Origin: Algoriphagus sp. A40
Lineage (GTDB): Bacteria > Bacteroidota > Bacteroidia > Cytophagales > Cyclobacteriaceae
Reading direction: 5' to 3'
NCBI RefSeq assembly: GCF_002002735.1
Contig: NZ_MUNY01000045.1
Span: 124,001-188,000, forward strand
Length of the DNA: 64,000 nucleotides
In this document: positions 15,402 to 24,615 of the stretch, in pieces
Layout of the letters: each line of letters starts with the position of its first letter
Position numbering within the stretch: the first letter of the stretch is position 1
Made by a program: the position numbers and the translations under genes
The notes under the pieces: model-generated
What the model saw: the letters and a program-made list of their open reading frames with translations, nothing else
The model's database searches: none
What the model was told of the DNA's origin: nothing

Positions 15402-16258
15402 TGATACTTAAAAAGGAAATCGAAAAAATTGCAGAGCAAAATGGAGTTGCCAAAACCACCATCGATAAAGATTGGGTTTTGGGACACTTTGTGGATGCTA
15501 TATTTTCTATCCCTGAGTGTCGCGATAAACTTATCTTTAAAGGCGGAACCTGCTTAAGGAAGTGTTATTTTAAAGATTACCGTTTTTCGGAAGACCTGGA
15601 CTTCACGGCCATTGATTCGGATTTTGTCCTAGACAAAAAACTACTGGACAAAATTGTAAATCTGGTCACTGAAAGAGCGGAAATACCGCTCTTTGTCCAA
15701 GAGCTGAAACAACTGAAGTTTAAGGATCTACCAACCGGTTTTGCAGCCAATGTCAAATTCTGGGGCGCTGATCATCCCAGAAACCAAGCACCTGCGCCAC
15801 CTGAGCGTTGGCAGACATCTATCAAAATAGAGATCATTTTGTATGAGGAGATGATATTCTCTCCGGAAAATCGAAATGTACATCATGAGTACAGCGATCA
15901 ACTGTCTGAAGCAGCCCAGTCTGTACCATGCTATGCCTTGCAAGAAGTACTGGCTGAAAAGCTCAGAGCATTGATCCAGCGCTCTTACACTGCACCTCGG
16001 GATTTTTACGATATCTGGTATTTATCACAGAATGTAACAGATCTCAATTGGTCGGAAATTGTGGAAGCATATCATCAAAAGATGAAATTCAAAGGGCTGG
16101 AATTTACCGGTATCGACCAGATGATTAATGACGAAAACGACAAGCGGCTGCAGGCAGCTTGGAAGAACAGTTTAGGACATCAGATAGCAAATGAAAATAT
16201 GGCTGATTACACCATCGTGAAAAATGAAATTGTGGAACTTTTAAATCGGGTATTCTAA
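15401..16258 (+). CDS. abiEii: AbiEii-type nucleotidyltransferase toxin (type IV TA)
   Basis: A 285-residue nucleotidyltransferase-fold protein with GGTCLRKCYFKDYRFSEDLD near residues 48-67, giving the GG/S-x-DxD-type catalytic signature, and a later KLRALIQRSYTAPRDFYDI. AbiEii toxins are thought to transfer nucleotides to cellular targets after phage infection, halting growth. I start it at 15401, directly at the antitoxin stop, rather than 63 bp upstream inside it. Motifs look intact. Confidence 0.88.
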   Translation: MILKKEIEKIAEQNGVAKTTIDKDWVLGHFVDAIFSIPECRDKLIFKGGTCLRKCYFKDYRFSEDLDFTAIDSDFVLDKKLLDKIVNLVTERAEIPLFVQELKQLKFKDLPTGFAANVKFWGADHPRNQAPAPPERWQTSIKIEIILYEEMIFSPENRNVHHEYSDQLSEAAQSVPCYALQEVLAEKLRALIQRSYTAPRDFYDIWYLSQNVTDLNWSEIVEAYHQKMKFKGLEFTGIDQMINDENDKRLQAAWKNSLGHQIANENMADYTIVKNEIVELLNRVF

Positions 16259-16325
16259 ATATGGCGACTATCAGTGATTTGGAAGAGAAAGATATAGTAT
16301 CAAATCAGCTAATTGATTTAATGAA

Positions 16326-17810
16326 GTGAAGGAGAAATTGACTAAATATAGTTTACCAAAGGGCTGGGTTTGGACTACGATTGAACAATTGGGAGTTGTG
16401 AATAGTGGGGGAACACCATCTACAAAAGAAAGCACATATTGGAATGGTAATATACCTTGGATATCACCTGCGGATTTAAGTGGCTATAAAGAAAAGTATA
16501 TTTCTAAAGGGAAAAAGAGTATTACTCAAGAGGGTTTGGAAGAGTCTTCAGCTACGCTGCTCCCTGAGGGCAGTATATTATTTTCTTCTCGTGCTCCTAT
16601 AGGTTACGTAGCTATTTCAAAAAATGAGTTAGCTACAAATCAAGGATTTAAAAATTTAATTCCTGCCAAATCGGTAAATAAAGATTATATTTATTACTAT
16701 TTTAAATCAGCTAAACAATTAGCTGAAAGTGTTGCTAGCGGGACAACTTTTCTTGAGTTATCAGGAAGTAGTTTCTCAAAATTACCTGTACCTCTTCCAC
16801 CGTTGAATGAACAGGGCAGAATTGCCACAAAACTTGAAGAATTATTTAGTGAACTAGATCATAGTATTGAAAATTTAAGATGGGCCCAGGCTCAACTCAA
16901 GGTATATCGCCAGACTATTTTAAAGAACGCTTTTGAAGGTAAACTCACCGCAGAGTGGCGAAAAGAAAATAGATCAAAATGGAATGAATGCAGATTAGGT
17001 CAAATAATTTCTGTGTCAAGTGGAAAGGGTCTTACTTCATCACAAAGAAATGATGGAGGGGATTATGACGTTTATGGTGGAAATGGTAAAATTGGAATGC
17101 ATTCAGAGTACTTGTTTGAAGAAAGGAAAATCATTATTGGGAGAGTGGGTGTCAATTGTGGGAATGTACATATTACTACTCCAAAGTCATGGGTAACTGA
17201 TAATGCGTTCGTAACCACCTATGACGATAAAGAGTACGACATAGAGTTTTTGAGATACTTTCTTAAAGATCTTAACTTGAACCAATATTCCAGTAGCACA
17301 GCTCAACCTGTAATATCAGGTCGTAAAATCTATCCTATAATAGTTAAGGTGCCCTCCATTGAGGAACAGGTTGTAATAGTACAAGAGTTGGAAAGTATAA
17401 TTTCCATGATAGACAACCTAGAATTCACCATAATACAGGAGATTATAAAATCTGAGTTAACCAGACAAAGTATTTTCAAAAAGGCATTTGACGGCAAACT
17501 AGTTAGTCAGAGCCCTGATGATGAACCAGCTTTTGAGTTGTTGAAGCGAATTGAAGAAGAGAAAAAAAAGTGCATGGAAGAGAAGAAGCAACAAAAGAAA
17601 AAAGCACCTAAAAAACCGAAGAACATGAGTAAAAACCTAAGCATTGAAGATGTACTCAAAGCTGCTAAAGGACCGCTAGCAGCTAAAAAAGTATGGGAAG
17701 AAAGCAAGCATAAAAATGATATTGAAGAATTCTATGCTGAACTTAAAAAATTAGGTAGTAAAATCGAAGAAATTCGTGAGGGAATGGAATCTAAGTTGAC
17801 ACTTAAATGA
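16326..17810 (+). CDS. hsdS: Type I restriction-modification specificity subunit (HsdS)
   Basis: The 494-residue protein has two target-recognition halves: LPKGWVWTTIEQLGVVNSGG and later CRLGQIISVSSGKGLT. Each is followed by a helical spacer (LPPLNEQGRIATKLEELFSE; VPSIEEQVVIVQELES). A Lys-rich linker and an extra C-terminal segment (SIEDVLKAAKGPLAAKKVWE) follow. The start is GTG at 16326; a 22-codon ORF (16261-16329) overlaps it and may couple translation. The gene heads a six-gene overlapping operon and overlaps the ATPase gene by 4 bp. An A8 run near 17562 is a possible slippage site, but the frame is intact. Confidence 0.9.
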   Translation: MKEKLTKYSLPKGWVWTTIEQLGVVNSGGTPSTKESTYWNGNIPWISPADLSGYKEKYISKGKKSITQEGLEESSATLLPEGSILFSSRAPIGYVAISKNELATNQGFKNLIPAKSVNKDYIYYYFKSAKQLAESVASGTTFLELSGSSFSKLPVPLPPLNEQGRIATKLEELFSELDHSIENLRWAQAQLKVYRQTILKNAFEGKLTAEWRKENRSKWNECRLGQIISVSSGKGLTSSQRNDGGDYDVYGGNGKIGMHSEYLFEERKIIIGRVGVNCGNVHITTPKSWVTDNAFVTTYDDKEYDIEFLRYFLKDLNLNQYSSSTAQPVISGRKIYPIIVKVPSIEEQVVIVQELESIISMIDNLEFTIIQEIIKSELTRQSIFKKAFDGKLVSQSPDDEPAFELLKRIEEEKKKCMEEKKQQKKKAPKKPKNMSKNLSIEDVLKAAKGPLAAKKVWEESKHKNDIEEFYAELKKLGSKIEEIREGMESKLTLK

Positions 17811-19405
17811 GAATAGACAAAGTCTATATTGAAGATTTCAAGAATCTTAAGAAGTTCTGGATTGATCTTGACAAAGATCAAATGAATTCTGTACTGCTTG
17901 GAGAGAATGCTACAGGAAAATCGAACTTCATTGAGGCTCTCATTGAGATTTTTAAAAATCTGGATCTAAGTAAAAGCAGTTCTAGAAGACACCCAAACTT
18001 CAAATACTGGATTGAGTATCAATGTAGAGGGAATCAGATATGTGTTGATTACACTGGTGAAAGCTATTCCATAGTAATCAATGAAGAAACCAAACCAATT
18101 GCATTTACAAAGTTTTTCAGTAAACAAGGGAAGCAGACATACCTTCCCAAATATGTGTTCACATATTACTCAGGTATTAGCAATAGATTGGATAAGCTAT
18201 TTTGGGAACATCAGAAGAACTTTTACTCACGGATCATCAAACCAGACTTTCAAGCTGGTGAATTAGATGATTTAAGAAGGCTTTTTTACGTAAAGCAAAT
18301 CCACAGCTTTTTTGTCCTATTGGCCTTTTTTGCCTTACCACAGATTGAAAAGAAGTCAAAAGATTTTCTTAAAGATGTTTTAGGTATAGAAGATTTAGAA
18401 TCTGTACTATTCATCATCAAAAAGGGCGGTTGGTCTGGTAAGGGGGATCCAAAATTTTGGGGAGCAGATGGTTTGGTAAAGAATTTCCTTAACGTTTTAT
18501 GGGACCATTCATTAGCCCCAATTTATGAGGACAAAACGGTGGATATTGATTTCAGAAGTCAGGAAACTCAGAATCGACTTTATCTCTACTTAAAAGATAA
18601 AAGGAAGCTGAAAGAATTTGCTAATGAATACTTTTCTGTTTCCAAAGAAAAGCCAAGTAACACCTTTCTATTCAAGGCATTAGAAAGCACCTACATTTCT
18701 GAAATGTTGGAAGAAGTGAAGGTGAAGGTTAAGAAAAAAAAGGACGGAGAGGTTACTTTCAGGGAATTAAGTGAAGGTGAGCAGCAATTACTTACGGTAA
18801 TTGGGTTGCTCATATTTACTAGGGAAGATGAGTCTTTGGTTTTACTCGATGAGCCTGATACTCACCTTAACCCTATCTGGAAGTATGACTATTTACATTA
18901 CTTAAAATCTGTGGTAAAATCTAAGGGTGATCTGGTATCATTAAAAACAGATGGTGAGTTAAATGAGGATCGTACCACTCAGATTATAATTAATACTCAC
19001 GATCCCCTTGTTATTGGAAGCATGGTTAAATCCCAGGTTAGACTATTTGGGAAAGAGATTAAGAAATATGAAACAGATGAAGATGCAACTAGTCAAAAGT
19101 TCATAAAGAAAGCTGAAAATCATGCGATAGAGCCAGATCAGGATCCGCAGGGACTGGGTGTTGCAGGTATACTGAAGAGTGACCTATTTGGTCTAAAAAC
19201 GATTCTTGATAGAGAGACAAATGTTTTGTTAGACGAACGAAATAGATTAATGTACAAACAAGCACAGTCGAAGGCCACAGATAAAGACTTAAATCGGTTG
19301 GAAGAATTATTTGAAATACTTAGCAACAAAGGATTTAATCAAACATATCGTGACCCCCTATTTCAAGAATATATTGTCGAAAAGATGAAAAAACTTGAAG
19401 AATGA
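17807..19405 (+). CDS. SMC/ABC-type AAA ATPase (PtuA-like)
   Basis: A 532-residue ATPase with Walker A GENATGKS (32-39), an ABC-type signature region ELSEGEQQLLTVIGLLIF near 319, and Walker B LVLLDEPDTHL near 348. A conserved INTHDPLVIGSM follows. Such overlapping-ATPase proteins act as DNA-damage or phage sensors with nucleases, as in Septu (PtuA) and related systems. It overlaps hsdS before it and the HNH nuclease after it (ATGA junctions), which implies a stoichiometric complex. Assignment to Septu itself is an inference. Confidence 0.85.
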   Translation: MRIDKVYIEDFKNLKKFWIDLDKDQMNSVLLGENATGKSNFIEALIEIFKNLDLSKSSSRRHPNFKYWIEYQCRGNQICVDYTGESYSIVINEETKPIAFTKFFSKQGKQTYLPKYVFTYYSGISNRLDKLFWEHQKNFYSRIIKPDFQAGELDDLRRLFYVKQIHSFFVLLAFFALPQIEKKSKDFLKDVLGIEDLESVLFIIKKGGWSGKGDPKFWGADGLVKNFLNVLWDHSLAPIYEDKTVDIDFRSQETQNRLYLYLKDKRKLKEFANEYFSVSKEKPSNTFLFKALESTYISEMLEEVKVKVKKKKDGEVTFRELSEGEQQLLTVIGLLIFTREDESLVLLDEPDTHLNPIWKYDYLHYLKSVVKSKGDLVSLKTDGELNEDRTTQIIINTHDPLVIGSMVKSQVRLFGKEIKKYETDEDATSQKFIKKAENHAIEPDQDPQGLGVAGILKSDLFGLKTILDRETNVLLDERNRLMYKQAQSKATDKDLNRLEELFEILSNKGFNQTYRDPLFQEYIVEKMKKLEE

Positions 19406-20244
19406 TACCAATAAATATAAATAGAGTTCAACTTGATCTAACTAAACAAACCAAGTGGAGTCTTAAAGCACAGGTTTTGCTACTACAGCTTGAAAATGCC
19501 GCGGATAAAGAAGCAAGAGATAAAGTGATAGATGATAATAGCAAATATTGGAAGCTTTTCAAGAACCATCTAAAAAAGGTCTCTTTCAATAAATGCTGGT
19601 ATTCTGACTCGATAAACCCAGCGTCTCACTACCATGTCGATCATTTTCGACCAAAGAAAAAAGTTATTAACTATGATAAAAGCGAACGAGATGGCTATTG
19701 GTGGCTTGCCTTTGAGGTTTCTAATTTTAGACTTTCAGGTAGTGTCCCGAACAGCAAAAAGGGAAATTATTTTGCAGTCAAACTTAACATGGTCCTAAAT
19801 CAAGGGCCTTGTAGAGATGAATTGATCTACTTTCTAGATCCTCTTGTGCCTAGCGATACTCAATTAATAAATTTTCAAGAGGATGGTAGTGCAATAGAGA
19901 GTGCTCCGATAGAAGACGAGCCTTGGCACCATAAAAGAGCAGAGTATACCATTGAGTATTTTGATTTAAATTATGAAGATTTGGTTGAGGCTAGGATGAC
20001 TGAATGGGCCATCACAACCAAGTTAATTAAGAAAATCAATGAGAAAATTTTGGAGTTCAATCAAGAAATAACTGTGAGCTTGCAAACCGAAATTGATGGT
20101 CTAAAGGATCAGTGCCGAGAGAGAATAGCATCATGCACCAATCTTGCTTCGACAAATAGAGCTTGTCTCCGAGCGTCAGGTAAGAGATGGGCATTTGAAT
20201 TACTTGAAGAAAATGTTGACGAAAAAAATTGTGAGGATAGATAA
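19402..20244 (+). CDS. HNH endonuclease (PtuB/TIGR02646-like)
   Basis: A 280-residue protein with an HNH-type core: KCWYSDS (C65), HVDHFRPK (H78, D80, H81), YWWLAFEVSNFRLSGS and NSKKG (N117, K119). This arrangement is typical of HNH nucleases paired with ATPases, such as PtuB in Septu. It overlaps the ATPase stop by 4 bp and abuts hsdM, so it sits inside the hsd operon. It probably supplies DNA cleavage in this system, where no HsdR is encoded. The metal-ligand set seems complete. Confidence 0.82.
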   Translation: MIPININRVQLDLTKQTKWSLKAQVLLLQLENAADKEARDKVIDDNSKYWKLFKNHLKKVSFNKCWYSDSINPASHYHVDHFRPKKKVINYDKSERDGYWWLAFEVSNFRLSGSVPNSKKGNYFAVKLNMVLNQGPCRDELIYFLDPLVPSDTQLINFQEDGSAIESAPIEDEPWHHKRAEYTIEYFDLNYEDLVEARMTEWAITTKLIKKINEKILEFNQEITVSLQTEIDGLKDQCRERIASCTNLASTNRACLRASGKRWAFELLEENVDEKNCEDR

Positions 20245-21708
20245 ATGACAACAAACAATCTTATATCAAAGATTTGGTCATTTTGTGATACCCTTAGAGA
20301 TGATGGCTTAGGGTACAATGACTACTTAGAGCAGCTCACCTTTTTGCTGTTTCTAAAAATGGCAGACGAAAACCAGTCTAAGTATAATCTGCCGGAAATC
20401 TACGAATGGCAAACACTAAAAGGACTAAATGGAGGAGAATTACAGGATAAATACGAACAGACTCTTTTGGCATTGGCTGAATCCGGAGGTATGCTGAAAA
20501 AGATATTTTCAGGTGCCAGAAACAAAATCCATGACTCTTCCAAATTAAAGAAGTTGATCAACCTTATTGATGATGAGAATTGGTCTTCTACTGAAGTCGA
20601 TATCAAGGGAGAAATTTACGAATCCCTCTTACAAAAAAATGCAGAAAACAGTGGTGCAGGTCAATATTTTACTCCAAGACCGGTTATCCGAGCAATGGTC
20701 GAATGCATGCAACCCAAACCAGGAGAAACAATTGCCGACCCATCATGTGGAACAGGCGGCTTTTTTTTGGGAGCTCTGGAGTTTTTGGATACCCTTCCTG
20801 GCTTGTCAGAAAAGCAAAAGGATTTCATAAAGTTCGATATGTTCCATGGTTGGGAAATTGAAAACGCCACAGCTCGTCTTTGTTTGATGAACCTCTATTT
20901 ACACGGAATTGGCGACTTGGAAGAAACACCGGACATTCTGGTAACCGATAGCCTCAAGTATGTAAATGAGAACGGAAAAGCAAAAGAGCATTTTGACATT
21001 GTCCTAGCCAATCCTCCATTCGGAAAAAGTAGTAGTGATGTTCCAACAATTGATGAAGAGCAAGCTAAAAAGGAAGGCTACTTTTATAGAAGAGACTTTT
21101 GGGCAACAACTAGCAATAAACAACTTTCTTTTTTACAGCATATAGCTTCAATGCTTAATGAAAATGGCCGTGCTGCAGTAGTACTTCCCGATAACGTTTT
21201 GTTTGAAGGAGGTGCCGGAGAAACCATTAGAAAGGAGTTACTTAAAGAAATGAATCTCCATACCATTCTGAGGCTTCCGACCGGTATTTTTTATGCCCCA
21301 GGAGTAAAATCAAATGTACTGTTTTTTGAGAAAAAAGAGTCCTCAAAAGAAATTGGAACTGATGAGATATGGTTTTATGATTACAGAACCAATGTACATC
21401 CCACACCGAAAAAGAATCCACTAACTTTTAATGACCTAAAGGATTTTATTCGTTGTTATCAGATGGGACAACTTGACAGTAGAAAAGAAACATGGAGCGA
21501 CAAAAATTCAGAGGGACGTTGGAGAAAATACACTTATGATGATATTATGTCGAGGGACAAAACCAATATGGATATTTTCTGGCTCAGAGATGCTAGTGTA
21601 ATTGATTTAGATAACCTTCCTGAACCAGAAGTTCTCCTTGATGAGATCATCGAAAACATCGAGAGTGCCTTGGCTGGTTTTAGGACAATTAAGGATTCGC
21701 TAGGCTGA
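20245..21708 (+). CDS. hsdM: Type I restriction-modification N6-adenine methyltransferase (HsdM)
   Basis: A 487-residue protein with the HsdM N-terminal helical domain (LISKIWSFCDTLRDDGLGYN), the QYFTPRPVI motif, SAM-binding DPSCGTGGF (from D165) and the catalytic NPPFG (from N256). All are intact. It would methylate adenine at the site set by HsdS. It starts directly after the HNH gene stop and its own stop overlaps the next gene by one base (TGATG). No hsdR gene is found in the window. Confidence 0.93.
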   Translation: MTTNNLISKIWSFCDTLRDDGLGYNDYLEQLTFLLFLKMADENQSKYNLPEIYEWQTLKGLNGGELQDKYEQTLLALAESGGMLKKIFSGARNKIHDSSKLKKLINLIDDENWSSTEVDIKGEIYESLLQKNAENSGAGQYFTPRPVIRAMVECMQPKPGETIADPSCGTGGFFLGALEFLDTLPGLSEKQKDFIKFDMFHGWEIENATARLCLMNLYLHGIGDLEETPDILVTDSLKYVNENGKAKEHFDIVLANPPFGKSSSDVPTIDEEQAKKEGYFYRRDFWATTSNKQLSFLQHIASMLNENGRAAVVLPDNVLFEGGAGETIRKELLKEMNLHTILRLPTGIFYAPGVKSNVLFFEKKESSKEIGTDEIWFYDYRTNVHPTPKKNPLTFNDLKDFIRCYQMGQLDSRKETWSDKNSEGRWRKYTYDDIMSRDKTNMDIFWLRDASVIDLDNLPEPEVLLDEIIENIESALAGFRTIKDSLG

Positions 21709-22544
21709 TGGGCTTCCAATTTCTGAACGACAAGTATATTACACCACCAGGTTCTTTAAGACAAAGGGTTTCACACCCTGCTCATGGATTGGGGATGAGT
21801 ATTGAGATTTCGATATTCAATGACCACCGATATGCCTTTTTCTTTTGGAATAAATGGACTCAGAAGCTAATGAGCGAGGATAGGATCAACTATCCTCCCA
21901 GCTTGGTTACTTTGGATTGGCACCAGGATTTGGTTTATCCTACTGAGGAAGAAAAGGAAAGTCTGAAAGAAATCGATCTAAGCAGTAATCAAGAGGTTGC
22001 CCTCTATAGCTGGGCAAACTTAAGAGACCTGAACGATACACATATCATGGCCACCGCGTATCTGAATGTCATAGGTGATGTATATGTTTATTGCCGCCAG
22101 GGCTCCTATGGAGGCACGTGGGAAGATGAATATTTAGAAGATCGATACGGGAGGACTCACACTATACGAAAGTTCAAAGAGTATAGAGATTTAGAATACT
22201 GTCTTCTTGAGAGCAAAGAAAACAATGTGTATTTCGATATTGATCTGGATTTCTTCACCTTGATCAATCCCTTACAGCCTGGGGGAGGTAGCGGAAATTA
22301 CACCTATTTGCCTGACAAGACCATTAAAGAAATGCTCCACCATAGCCACCCTTTGATGCAATGGATCTTCCACCGACTACATGGAATCACCATTGCCACA
22401 GAACCCGAACATACAGGTGGGCTAATGGAATCCAATCGCTTACTTAGCTTGATAAACAAAATATGGTTTAAGCCATCGCTTTTTACTAAGCATCCAGGAA
22501 AGTGGGACAAAGAAACCCAATGGAGGCATCTGAGGAAAAAATGA
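21708..22544 (+). CDS. UPF0489-family arginase-fold protein
   Basis: A 278-residue protein with the metal-binding pattern of the ureohydrolase/arginase fold: LDWHQDL (D70, H72, D74) and YFDIDLDFF (D177, D179, D181), plus an upstream DHRYAFFFW. UPF0489 members include peptide arginases that turn arginine into ornithine in some RiPP pathways; most members have no known role. It overlaps hsdM by one base, so it is part of the restriction operon. Its possible task, for example modifying a protein Arg, is unknown. Confidence 0.75.
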   Translation: MGFQFLNDKYITPPGSLRQRVSHPAHGLGMSIEISIFNDHRYAFFFWNKWTQKLMSEDRINYPPSLVTLDWHQDLVYPTEEEKESLKEIDLSSNQEVALYSWANLRDLNDTHIMATAYLNVIGDVYVYCRQGSYGGTWEDEYLEDRYGRTHTIRKFKEYRDLEYCLLESKENNVYFDIDLDFFTLINPLQPGGGSGNYTYLPDKTIKEMLHHSHPLMQWIFHRLHGITIATEPEHTGGLMESNRLLSLINKIWFKPSLFTKHPGKWDKETQWRHLRKK

Positions 22545-22556
22545 GTCCCAAATAAA

Positions 22557-24080
22557 ATGAAAGTCGAACATATCATCAGAGATTGGCTGGTAATAAATCC
22601 CCAATTCATCGAACCAGGGTTGGAAGTGGTGGATAAAGAACATTACCTGCCTGATGATGCCGGAACCAGCGGCTTTATTGACATCCTATGCAAAGACCCT
22701 TTCAATAATTTTGTCATTGTTGAAATCAAAAGATCCGATCCTGCTGCAAGACAGACTTTTACAGAAGTACTAAAATATGCTGAGTTAATCCAGCAAACCT
22801 ATCAGGCAAGAAAGAGCGAACTGCGAATTATCATCCTCTCGACTCATTGGGATGAAATATTAAGAGCATTTACGCATATCTGCTTTCATTCCAGCATCCC
22901 AATAAAGGGATTCCAGCTATTTATCAATGGAGAAACCAAAATCCCAGAAACCAAAGAAGAAATAGTACCTATATCCTCATCAAACTTCTCAAGAAAATTT
23001 ATGAGGCAACAAATGTGTTATTTGTTTTTCAACGAGGAGAATCGCCAAAATGCAAATCATAAAATACAGGAAATAATGAAGGGTGCGGAAATCAAGGATT
23101 ATGTATCTATTGATTTGGACGCTGGAAAAGCAAGGGATACTTTTTATCCATTCGCTTTGAATCTTGCTATTCAAAAAATTCCAAAAGAAGATCTTCTAAA
23201 GAAAATCTCCAATTTAGGTGGTGAGGATCACATCGACATGGAGGAGAATGAATTTGAAACTGAGGATGGATACCTTGAGTTTTTAAATGATGTTTTATTC
23301 CTCTCATTAGATTTTACCCGCTTCTCTGATTCAGCTGAAGCAAGCTATGCAGAAAATTTTGACAGTATTATCAATGTTCAAAATTGGAAAATAAAATCAT
23401 TAAACAGGTTTGGGATTTTCAAATCAGATCCCCGATATACTGAGTTTATGCTCCTAAAGGAACTTAAAGGGCATGATGGAAACAGCCATAATAAATTTGT
23501 CGGATTTACAGAGTCCAGTCAAAAAGAAAGATTTTTAGAAATTAGAATTGAAAGTAAAGCTAGTATTCAGAATATACCATTTTGGAGTGAAATCATCGAC
23601 AAGGTCCTTGACGACCTAGCAAAAGGTAAGCAAGAATTCAAAATGGTTCTGGACATTTACAGCCTACCCTCTCTCCTACAATCTCTTTTTTTTGCAACCA
23701 TCAATGGGAATCCGGATTATTTCCCAAAAATTCTATTTTTCATTTTCTTCGAAAAGCCTGAAAAAACCATTGCTTACGAAGGAAAAATTCTGTGGAATGG
23801 CCGGTCCCCTAACCCAAAAATTCTCAATAAAAGTTTTTTTGAAACCATCATGCTTCCTGACAATGAAGTGGATTCAATCCTCCTTGGCTTATCTTATGTT
23901 TTGGAAAAAGTAGAATTCGAAAATGGAAATGAAATTTCTTCGAATTACGTCACCATTAAAAATGGTGTTTTATCAATTGATGATACAGAATATTTTTCAA
24001 TAGAGGATTATTTCAAGGAAAATCAAACGTTCCTCACCCAATTGGTAGAAAAAATTAACAATTCCTCTACATTCCTTTAA
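22557..24080 (+). CDS. DUF91/NucS-like PD-(D/E)XK nuclease
   Basis: A 507-residue protein whose N-terminal 110 residues carry a PD-(D/E)XK core: GFIDILCKD (D42) and FVIVEIKRSDP (E56, K58), resembling NucS/DUF91 nucleases. The remaining 400 residues are not recognised and may bind a partner or ligand. It begins 12 bp after the UPF0489 gene and ends the operon, followed by a terminator hairpin. It is a second candidate effector nuclease beside the HNH protein. Confidence 0.7.
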   Translation: MKVEHIIRDWLVINPQFIEPGLEVVDKEHYLPDDAGTSGFIDILCKDPFNNFVIVEIKRSDPAARQTFTEVLKYAELIQQTYQARKSELRIIILSTHWDEILRAFTHICFHSSIPIKGFQLFINGETKIPETKEEIVPISSSNFSRKFMRQQMCYLFFNEENRQNANHKIQEIMKGAEIKDYVSIDLDAGKARDTFYPFALNLAIQKIPKEDLLKKISNLGGEDHIDMEENEFETEDGYLEFLNDVLFLSLDFTRFSDSAEASYAENFDSIINVQNWKIKSLNRFGIFKSDPRYTEFMLLKELKGHDGNSHNKFVGFTESSQKERFLEIRIESKASIQNIPFWSEIIDKVLDDLAKGKQEFKMVLDIYSLPSLLQSLFFATINGNPDYFPKILFFIFFEKPEKTIAYEGKILWNGRSPNPKILNKSFFETIMLPDNEVDSILLGLSYVLEKVEFENGNEISSNYVTIKNGVLSIDDTEYFSIEDYFKENQTFLTQLVEKINNSSTFL

Positions 24081-24190
24081 ACTTTATTTGGTTACCTCTA
24101 TTATTCTTCTTTTCTCAGAATCAAAGCCCAATACCCAATTCATTTAAAACAGTCCCCTTTTAGGAGTAGTCCAATATCGGCTGGAGTGGG

Positions 24191-24244
24191 TGGAATTTGC
24201 AATTCCATCCAGATATCAAAACCAATTTTAAATTGGCTTTTTTT
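24191..24244 (+). terminator. Terminator region after the hsd-like operon
   Basis: Two hairpins lie in a row: TGGAATT-TGC-AATTCCA (24191-24207), then CCAATTT-T-AAATTGG (24222-24236) followed by seven Ts. The second has the form of a rho-independent terminator for the six-gene operon. Confidence 0.65.
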
Positions 24245-24615
24245 GTCTTAACCCACCAACTTCACCCCAGCTCACATCACATGGAAAAGGCGTATGAGCA
24301 TTAGCACCCTCGGAGTTGTTAATCCAATTGCTGCCATTCTTAGCCAATTCCTCAAGGAGGAACTGAAAATCAAGAAATTCTCGAAATGCTTGTATCATTA
24401 GGTTGGCTAAAATTTGGCAAATGGTTGCTAGTTTGTTGGACGAGCAAGGGAAAAATCTGGAACTAAGCAATCCTGCATCCAGGCTCTTCGCTAAAATAGT
24501 CCACCGGACAGTTTCTTCACGCCTGTCTGCAATTAGCAGGCTCGGTATTCCAATACTGGGTATTTCTTGGGGTTAAATTCAAAAACAGTTAGCTCAACTA
24601 ATTTTGATTTTTATC
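24245..24615. other. Intergenic stretch without a convincing gene
   Basis: About 370 bp between the operon terminator and the NERD gene. Short frames exist on both strands, including an 80-codon minus frame at 24228-24470, but none has recognisable features or an expected start context. Possibly decayed sequence. Confidence 0.4.

Noticed and set aside
24228..24470. 80-codon minus-strand frame after the hsd-like operon
   Set aside because: Overlaps the terminator hairpin and has no recognisable features.
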